Assembly (NCBI GenBank): GCA_029262375.1
Contig: JAJCZM010000008.1
Coordinates: 1 to 64,000, forward strand
Direction of reading: 5' to 3'
Source: Deltaproteobacteria bacterium
Lineage (GTDB): Bacteria > Desulfobacterota > Binatia > UBA1149 > SPBQ01
DNA: 64,000 nt
The position numbers were made by a program, and so were the translations under genes. The first letter of the stretch is position 1. Each line of letters opens with the position of its first letter. Below the pieces are notes generated by a model that was not told where the DNA came from, searched no databases, and worked only from the letters and a program-made list of their open reading frames with translations. Shown here in pieces: positions 54,227 to 64,000 of this stretch.

Positions 54227-55654
54227 GTGAAGATTTTGATCTGGCATTTCCGAAGCGCACCGGCCGATCCGTCGAAACTCGCTGAGAACGACGATCCCAA
54301 CGACTCGGCCGGCACCGACGGCGTTTCACTCGAAATGATGAAGCGCCGCAACATGCTGGAATCGATGGGCCACACCGTCGCGATCAGCTCGGCGTACGAT
54401 TGGTCCGAGTATCCGATTCCCGAGCTCGAGTTCGACACGCCGGAAGTGATGGCGATGATGCGCAACCTGTTCGGCGCTGCGATCACCGACTATGACGGCG
54501 AGGCGGAACTAACCGATGCATTCAACGCATCGGTCGCTCAACTCACGAACGCCTACCGCGCCGTGCTCGACGATTTCTCACCGGACATGGTGTTCGTTCA
54601 CAACGTTCTTTGCTTGCCGATCCATCCGGCAGCTACGGTGGCCTTGGGCCGCCTCCTCGAGACCACCAAGATTCCGTGCGTCGCGATCCATCACGACATC
54701 CTCAGCGAGGGGGCGTACAAGTTCACGCCAACCTGTCCGCTGGCAGCCGAACTCCTGGACACGGCCTTCCCGCCGCAATTCGAGACGCTCTCACACTGGA
54801 CGATCAACACGCGTAACCAGACCGCTCTCGCGGCCCGCGGAATCGAAGCCACCGTTATTCATGACACGATCGAGTTCGATGACGTGCTCGACCCCGACGA
54901 TCGCAAGCGTCTGCGCTCATCGTTGCGCGCGAAGTTCAATGTAAAGCCGAACGACGTCGTACTGATGGTGGGCGCACGCATCGTACCCAACAAGCAGATC
55001 GAATTGGCCGCGCGTATCGTCGCTGAATTCAACGCGCAACGAGACAAGCTCGAAGGCCGAGAGTTACCCGACGGTGGAACGTTCACCGCAGATTCGAAAG
55101 TCTACTTGATCCTTGCCGGGCGACCGGAGCGTGCTTTCGATCTGTATCGCGACAACCTCTACAGGCTGTTCGACGAGACCGAGATCAACTGGGCCTACGC
55201 CGGTGATCTCGTACGCCCGATACGCAACGAAGAACGCGGTCTGTTCGCGCTGTTCCCCGACGTCTACGCGATGGCCGACATGGTCGTGTATCCCACGGGT
55301 TGGGAAGGATTCGGCAATCAGTTGATCGAAGCGTTCGCCGCCGGTCTTCCCGGCATCGTGTTCGAGTATCCTGTTTACAAGGAAGATATCGGGCCGAAGG
55401 GCTTCGAAATCGTATCGCTGGGCGATCAGTTGCTCGATGAACGCGACGACCGCGAGTTCGTGAGCCTCTCCGAGGAGATCGTCGCCAAGGCTGCAAGCGA
55501 AGCACTTGAGCTACTCGCCGACCGAGAGGCCTACAATCGTATGGCGAAGTTGAATGCGGAACTCGGTGGCAGACACTTCGGCCCCCACGTACTACGCGAA
55601 CACCTCGAACAGTCGCTCGACTGGGCTTGTCCCCCGGGCCAAGCCAACAGCTAA
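54227..55654 (+). CDS. GT-B glycosyltransferase, family 4-like
   Basis: 475 residues. I chose the GTG at 54227, which has GAGGTGAGAG just upstream; a GTG 12 nt earlier falls inside that site. The N-terminal half has a Rossmann-like start ('KILIWHFRSAP'). The C-terminal half holds 'LMVGARIVPNKQIELAARIV', 'LILAGRPE' and the donor-site E-x7-E in 'EGFGNQLIEAFAAG'. Cytoplasmic, no membrane segment. Family members use nucleotide sugars for glycan synthesis or trehalose-like solutes. A Cys-poor 30-residue acidic segment near 20-45 is unusual. It is preceded by a 270-nt gap with a run of eight C and no evident promoter, and followed by a strong terminator. Confidence 0.88.
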   Translation: MKILIWHFRSAPADPSKLAENDDPNDSAGTDGVSLEMMKRRNMLESMGHTVAISSAYDWSEYPIPELEFDTPEVMAMMRNLFGAAITDYDGEAELTDAFNASVAQLTNAYRAVLDDFSPDMVFVHNVLCLPIHPAATVALGRLLETTKIPCVAIHHDILSEGAYKFTPTCPLAAELLDTAFPPQFETLSHWTINTRNQTALAARGIEATVIHDTIEFDDVLDPDDRKRLRSSLRAKFNVKPNDVVLMVGARIVPNKQIELAARIVAEFNAQRDKLEGRELPDGGTFTADSKVYLILAGRPERAFDLYRDNLYRLFDETEINWAYAGDLVRPIRNEERGLFALFPDVYAMADMVVYPTGWEGFGNQLIEAFAAGLPGIVFEYPVYKEDIGPKGFEIVSLGDQLLDERDDREFVSLSEEIVAKAASEALELLADREAYNRMAKLNAELGGRHFGPHVLREHLEQSLDWACPPGQANS

Positions 55655-55674
55655 GCTAGTAGGCTCAAACGAAA

Positions 55675-55708
55675 CGCGGGGAGAAGGATGCATGTCCTTC
55701 TCCCCGCG
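55675..55708. terminator. Bidirectional terminator between two convergent genes
   Basis: A perfect 14-bp stem (CGCGGGGAGAAGGA with TCCTTCTCCCCGCG) and a palindromic loop TGCATG. On the minus strand it is followed by CGTTTCGTTT, so it suits the giant protein gene best, and it may also stop the glycosyltransferase transcript. Confidence 0.85.
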
Positions 55709-55732
55709 ACGTCTGCAGGAACGCGGCAGCCT

Positions 55733-60118
<4,386 letters not shown>

Positions 60119-60830
60119 GTTAGTAAGACCTCCGGAGTGTTCTCCTATCAACGGGACTAGCCTCGCCGGGGGGCACTGAACAAGGACTTTCGCAGGCTTG
60201 GCGGAAATGGAGCGCTCGCGGCGCGAACGGACCCGCGCCAATCGGTCACGGCTACGCACGCGGGCGTTGAACCACACGTTGAATCGCTAGACGTTTCAGG
60301 AGCTTAGAGAGTCATCACCCCCTTTCGGGTGAACGTGTCGGGCGTGTAGCGCCACACATGACGATCACCGGCGATCGCCGGCGAGCACCGATGACGCGCC
60401 GCCCTATGTGGGGGTAGGTGTCGTAAAATTCCCTGCCTCGATTGAGGATCCTCGACAGTGGCCACACGGCGTCCGCTGTTGCGCTCGCGACCCTCGGTTG
60501 CGCACGCGCATCGACATCGAGCGACTAGGACCAAAGTGGTAGCGCGCTGCGCCGTGCTTTTCAGTCAATAAGTTTTCTATTGACTAGCGGCGCTCGGGAT
60601 GGTGAGTTCAGGGTACCGACAACTACCCATGCAACGAGTTCGCCGTGTTCGTGCAGGGAGAAGAAAACCGATGCGAGCAACTGCGGAGCACGCATACGGG
60701 CGGATAAGGAAGTGCGACACGGCAACTTGCGGCCCAGCCTCTCGATCTCGCCCCAGCGTGGCGTGTGCGTGGCATACGGCTCGCTGACTCAATTATCGTC
60801 AACCCTTTTGAAGGTTGAAGGAGACTACTG
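60119..60830. other. Divergent intergenic region with inverted repeat
   Basis: About 700 nt lie between the giant-protein gene (minus) and the DUF1800 gene (plus). I find no gene. Features: AGTCAATA-N7-TATTGACT (60563-60585), a TCACCC/GGGTGA hairpin near 60315, and TGGCAT-N5-TCGCT (60770-60785), which keeps the GG/GC spacing of sigma-54 but has a mismatch in the -12 part. A Shine-Dalgarno (GAAGGAG) precedes the DUF1800 ATG. Confidence 0.45.
60563..60585. promoter_or_regulatory. Inverted repeat AGTCAATA-N7-TATTGACT
   Basis: Two perfect 8-bp arms separated by 7 nt, in the centre of the divergent intergenic region and AT-rich compared with its surroundings. TTGACT on the plus strand and TTGACT on the opposite arm could also serve as two divergent -35 elements. 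It may be a regulator site or part of promoters. Confidence 0.45.
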
Positions 60831-62303
60831 ATGGGCGATCTCAACACCGTCATCACGGAAGCGGACGTGCGACACATCCTTGGACGCACCGGGTACGGCC
60901 CGGCAGCCAAGGACATGAAGCGCGCGAAGAATCTTCCGGGCCAAACGCGAGCCGACGCCGCCAATTACATCCTGGGACTCAAGCGCAAGTCGCTCAAGGC
61001 CAAGGGCAACTCCGCGTACGACGCGCACAACAAGTGGATGAAGCATCTGACGAAGGGCAAGACGCCGCTCCAAGACAAGACGGTCATGTTTTTCCACGAC
61101 CATTTCTCTGTCTCGCTCGCCATATTCGACGAAGAGACCGAGGTCATTACCAACCACATCCAAGGGCACTACGACTCTGCGCTCGGGAACTTCAAGGACT
61201 ACGTAAAACGCATCAACACCGACACGGCGATGATGTTCTTCCTCAATACGGTCCAGAACAACAAGGCCATTCCGAACGAGAATTATGCGCGCGAGCTATG
61301 CGAGCTATTCACCCTCGGAACACACGACCTCAACGGCGTCGCGAACTACATACAAGACGACATCGTTCAGATTGCCCGCGCGTTTACGGGTTGGCGCGTG
61401 GAAGACATCGGAGAGTCGTTCCTTCTGGAAACGCAGCACGACTACATGATCGATTTTCCGGCACGCGGCCCGAAGATCCTGTTCGACAACGCGCACGGCT
61501 TTGGGCCGGGGGGCGCATCGTTCACCGTCGGCGGCGAAGGCGCGAACGAAATAGACGAAGTCACCGAGATCATTTTCCAGCACACCGATTCCGACGGCCA
61601 GAACACAGTGGCGCGACGCACGATTTACCGAATGCTCGAGTACTTCTGTTACGCCGCGCCCGACAAGACCACCGTCGATGAAATCATCGCCGACTCCAGC
61701 TTCGACGCGACGTGGGACATCGCGGAAGCCATTCGCGCAATCGTTCATCACGATGCCTTCTACGCCACGATGGAAGCCCAGCCGTTTAGCGCTTCGACGA
61801 AGAAATCGATCAAGTGGCCTGTCGATCTGGTGGTGGGCACGCTGCGCATGCTCAAACTGAAGCCGCAAGGGAAAGATCTGGTCCACCGCGGCGGCGAGTA
61901 TCTCACGCTGTTCGACCACACGCTCAACATGGGCCAGACGATCGGCAACCCACCGAGCGTGTTCGGCTGGGACTGGGAAGAAGCATGGATCAGCAGCTCG
62001 ACGTTGCTGGCGCGCTACACGTTCATTCGCGACATCGCCGACATGCGGTACAGCGGACGCTTCAAGCCCGAGAAGCTGGTCGACAAAGACCTGACCGACC
62101 CCGGCGCAATCGCAGATGCGACAATCGAAGCGCTCGGCCTCACCGGGCAGTTCACGAGTGCAGAACGCGATGAGTTCATCGACTATCTGTCTGACAACGG
62201 CGCGACGACATCATTGGATTTGAACGACTACGACGTACGCAACACCAAGCTCCACGGAGTCTTTGCTCTCGTCATGCAATCGCCGGCGTTCCAGACGCAG
62301 TAG
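60831..62303 (+). CDS. DUF1800 domain protein
   Basis: 490 residues with Shine-Dalgarno GAAGGAG 7-8 nt before the ATG. The family marks are 'ADVRHILGRTGYGP' at the start, 'MFFHDHFSVS' and 'NENYARELCELFTLG' about one third in, and 'RAFTGWRV', which repeats a pattern seen in DUF1800 proteins. There is no signal peptide. The family is widespread beside DUF1501 genes in planctomycetes and other bacteria, but its function is unknown. The conserved His-Asp-His and the Glu-Leu-Glu helix hint at an enzyme or metal site; that is speculation. It is followed by DUF1501 after 18 nt. Confidence 0.92.
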   Translation: MGDLNTVITEADVRHILGRTGYGPAAKDMKRAKNLPGQTRADAANYILGLKRKSLKAKGNSAYDAHNKWMKHLTKGKTPLQDKTVMFFHDHFSVSLAIFDEETEVITNHIQGHYDSALGNFKDYVKRINTDTAMMFFLNTVQNNKAIPNENYARELCELFTLGTHDLNGVANYIQDDIVQIARAFTGWRVEDIGESFLLETQHDYMIDFPARGPKILFDNAHGFGPGGASFTVGGEGANEIDEVTEIIFQHTDSDGQNTVARRTIYRMLEYFCYAAPDKTTVDEIIADSSFDATWDIAEAIRAIVHHDAFYATMEAQPFSASTKKSIKWPVDLVVGTLRMLKLKPQGKDLVHRGGEYLTLFDHTLNMGQTIGNPPSVFGWDWEEAWISSSTLLARYTFIRDIADMRYSGRFKPEKLVDKDLTDPGAIADATIEALGLTGQFTSAERDEFIDYLSDNGATTSLDLNDYDVRNTKLHGVFALVMQSPAFQTQ

Positions 62304-62321
62304 CACCCAGGAGAATAGACG

Positions 62322-63743
62322 ATGGCAATTACACGACGTGAATTTCTCAAGAGAGCTGGGTTGGCTACCGCGGGCACCGTCTTGGCGCCCGGTATCTTCG
62401 GGAACAACCCCTGGGTGCGCAACGCCTTCGCCGACACCATCGGCGATCGCTACTTGGTCGTCATGTTTCTCGACGGTGGCAACGACGGCCAGAATACCGT
62501 CATCCCGGTCGACGATACCGCCGGCCTGCTCACCGCCTACAACGACAATCGAAAGACGGGCGGCGGCGGCATTCGCATCACGCCCGGCCAGACCAGCCAA
62601 CCGTCGATCGTTCCAATGGTCGACCCCATCAGCGGCACAGGACTGGGCTTGCACCCGGGTCTCTCAGCACTGACCACGATGTACGATGCCGGCAACGTCG
62701 CTGTCGTACAGGGCACGGGCTATCCGGACTACAGCCTGTCGCACGCCGAGGCTTCCACTATTTGGGAGACGGCCAATCCCACCGGCAACGCGTTGATCGC
62801 CGGAACAGGCTGGGCGGGGCGCCACCTCGGCCTGGAGTACGGCCCTTCCGACATCTACGCGGTGACGGTGCAGGACGCCGTTGCCGGTGAGTTCCGCACC
62901 TCCGGCACCAGCGTGTTGGCAATCAATTCGTTGGCGCGATTCGGCTTCCCGCTCGACGAGTTCGATCCGGCCGATCAGGCGATCTACACCGAGTCCTTCC
63001 AGGACGTGTATGCGCAGGCGGCGACGAGCCCCGAGCCGTTGACGGCGTATCTAGGTAACTCGGGGCAAGCGACGTACGACAGCACGCAGAGCTACCCGCC
63101 GTTGCACAGTCAATATGTGGCCGATCGCGGTGTGTTCAATGCCGCATACGGCGCCCAGAGCACGAGTGTCGCCCGCAACCTGCGCGAGATCGCGAAGATG
63201 ATCTACGGCACGTCGAACGGCGAACCGGGTGTGACCAGCCGATTCTTCCAGCTACGCAACGGCGGATACGACACGCACGCAGACCAGGGCGGCGCCGATG
63301 TAAACGGGCAGCACTATGCTCTGCACGCCGAAGTCGGCAACGCCGTCGAACTGTTCTTTCAAGACATGAACGACATGGGTGTCGGCAACAAAGTGACTCT
63401 CGTGATTTGGAGCGAGTTCAGTCGGCGCATTCCGCAGAACGCGAACGGTACGGATCACGGTTCACAGGGCCCGATGTTCGTAGTCGGCGAGCCCGTGAAC
63501 GGCGGTGTGTACGGCAATCACCCGAACATTGCGTCACTCGACGGCCAAGAGAACACCGCCTACTCGCAGGCGGGGGCCGACCCGTTCCGGTCAACCGACT
63601 TCCGCGATGTATTCGGCACGATCCTGAAGCAGTGGGTGAACATGCCCGAGCCGCAGATCCTATCGAGTGTATTGCCGTTGGATACGATCGGTTCCCCCAG
63701 CGAATACTGGCAAACCCAGAACTTCGATATGGGGTTCTTGTGA
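62322..63743 (+). CDS. DUF1501 protein with Tat signal
   Basis: 473 residues. A Tat signal is at the start ('TRREFLKRAGLATAGTV'), so it is exported folded, with any cofactor already bound. 'LVVMFLDGGNDGQNTVIP' carries an Asp/Gly/Asn pattern like the metal-site strand of alkaline-phosphatase/sulfatase-fold proteins, and the His residues of 'GGYDTHADQGG' and 'TDHGSQGPMFVVG' could complete such a site. The DUF1501 family is related to that superfamily by fold, but its reaction is unknown. Its partner DUF1800 lacks a signal; it may travel as a complex with this protein, as happens with other Tat substrates. The pair diverges from the giant surface protein. Confidence 0.92.
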   Translation: MAITRREFLKRAGLATAGTVLAPGIFGNNPWVRNAFADTIGDRYLVVMFLDGGNDGQNTVIPVDDTAGLLTAYNDNRKTGGGGIRITPGQTSQPSIVPMVDPISGTGLGLHPGLSALTTMYDAGNVAVVQGTGYPDYSLSHAEASTIWETANPTGNALIAGTGWAGRHLGLEYGPSDIYAVTVQDAVAGEFRTSGTSVLAINSLARFGFPLDEFDPADQAIYTESFQDVYAQAATSPEPLTAYLGNSGQATYDSTQSYPPLHSQYVADRGVFNAAYGAQSTSVARNLREIAKMIYGTSNGEPGVTSRFFQLRNGGYDTHADQGGADVNGQHYALHAEVGNAVELFFQDMNDMGVGNKVTLVIWSEFSRRIPQNANGTDHGSQGPMFVVGEPVNGGVYGNHPNIASLDGQENTAYSQAGADPFRSTDFRDVFGTILKQWVNMPEPQILSSVLPLDTIGSPSEYWQTQNFDMGFL

Positions 63744-63757
63744 GCGCAGCTAGCCGG

Positions 63758-64000
63758 CTAGCTTGCCAACCGACGACGCACGAGCGTTGCCACGAGATGA
63801 GGTCGCAGTAGTTTCGTCCACAATCGGTAGCCGGCGTCGCTCAAGTGCAGACCGTCTTCAATGAAGAGGTCGGGCTTGGGTCTGCCGTCGGCGCCGATCA
63901 TGGGCGCGTCGATGTCCACGTAGCGCAGCCGGCCGTCGCCGTCAGCAAATTCGCGGATCAGCCGATTCGTTTCCCGCATGCGTCCCACCCAATGCCATCT
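63758..64000 (-). CDS. SGNH/GDSL hydrolase, C-terminal part (cut by window edge)
   Basis: The frame is open on the minus strand from 63758 to the window end, so the gene starts outside the window. The visible 80 residues contain 'DLFIEDGLHLSDAGYRLW', where Asp and His are the last two members of the Ser-Asp-His triad (block V) of SGNH hydrolases. The Ser block is not visible. Such enzymes are esterases or lipases, often on glycans or lipids. It converges with the DUF1501 gene 14 nt away. Export cannot be judged without the N-terminus. Confidence 0.8.
   Translation of the reverse strand, partial: RWHWVGRMRETNRLIREFADGDGRLRYVDIDAPMIGADGRPKPDLFIEDGLHLSDAGYRLWTKLLRPHLVATLVRRRLAS

Overview
The window is 64 kb of GC-rich bacterial chromosome from a Gram-negative, didermic organism. 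It encodes two surA-type chaperones, lipoprotein signals, a Tat-exported protein and a secretin. Several traits recall uncultured deltaproteobacterial lineages such as Candidatus Binatota or the Myxococcota: Myxococcus-type Cys-rich repeats, long Thr-rich linkers, a DUF1800/DUF1501 pair, an F420-type luciferase-like oxidoreductase and acyl-CoA degradation genes. The Cys-rich/Thr-linker style and the C-terminal domain of the giant protein look most like Binatota to me, but that is inference. I see no rRNA, phage, insertion sequence or CRISPR array. The window is mostly core genome with accessory surface-protein loci at both ends.

Left end (1-7.2 kb): a secreted Cys-rich protein with a dockerin-like repeat and Thr-rich linker, a lipoprotein with two cohesin-like segments, a TMTC-like multi-membrane protein with C-terminal TPRs, and a VKOR-DsbA fusion for disulfide formation. 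Together they could make, glycosylate and oxidatively fold a surface assembly. From 7.4 to 16.2 kb: a small LuxR-type regulator behind a sigma-54-like promoter, a large S41/PDZ protease, a parvulin lipoprotein, and the selenocysteine operon selA-selB-selD. selD itself reads through an in-frame UGA (Sec29) followed by a convincing SECIS hairpin, so a plain ORF search truncates it. From 16.2 to 27.3 kb: cca, pepA, a queuosine-precursor-type transporter, two small unknowns, fatty-acid degradation genes (acyl-CoA dehydrogenase, enoyl-CoA hydratase, divergent thiolase-like gene), a LOG-family protein, and iscS with an A-type Fe-S carrier.

From 27.3 to 42.8 kb the minus strand carries a tightly packed run, in transcription order pilM-like, secretin, aroC, aroK, aroB, aroQ, mfd, surA, pdxA, phosphohexomutase and uvrA: shikimate pathway, repair, envelope folding and vitamin B6 synthesis. 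From 43 to 49 kb the plus strand has priA, def, fmt, rsmB, rpe, then tRNA-Pro(CGG) and a DnaJ-like membrane protein. glnB (PII) at 50.3 kb has its own sigma-54-like promoter and a structured leader.

Right end (50.7-64 kb): a luciferase-like oxidoreductase, a GT39-like membrane protein, a small secreted protein behind a strong promoter and a perfect 20-bp palindrome, a GT-B glycosyltransferase, a 1461-residue secreted mosaic protein (malectin-like, thrombospondin type 3, Kelch and Cys-rich repeats, Thr linkers), a divergent DUF1800/DUF1501 pair, and the end of an SGNH hydrolase cut by the window edge.

The observations I would check first are the dockerin/cohesin/TMTC/VKOR surface locus, the Sec-containing SelD, the 20-bp operator-like palindrome, the sigma-54 candidates upstream of glnB and the luxR-type gene, and a 9-bp repeat unit shared by the DNA beside selD and the 3' end of aroK.
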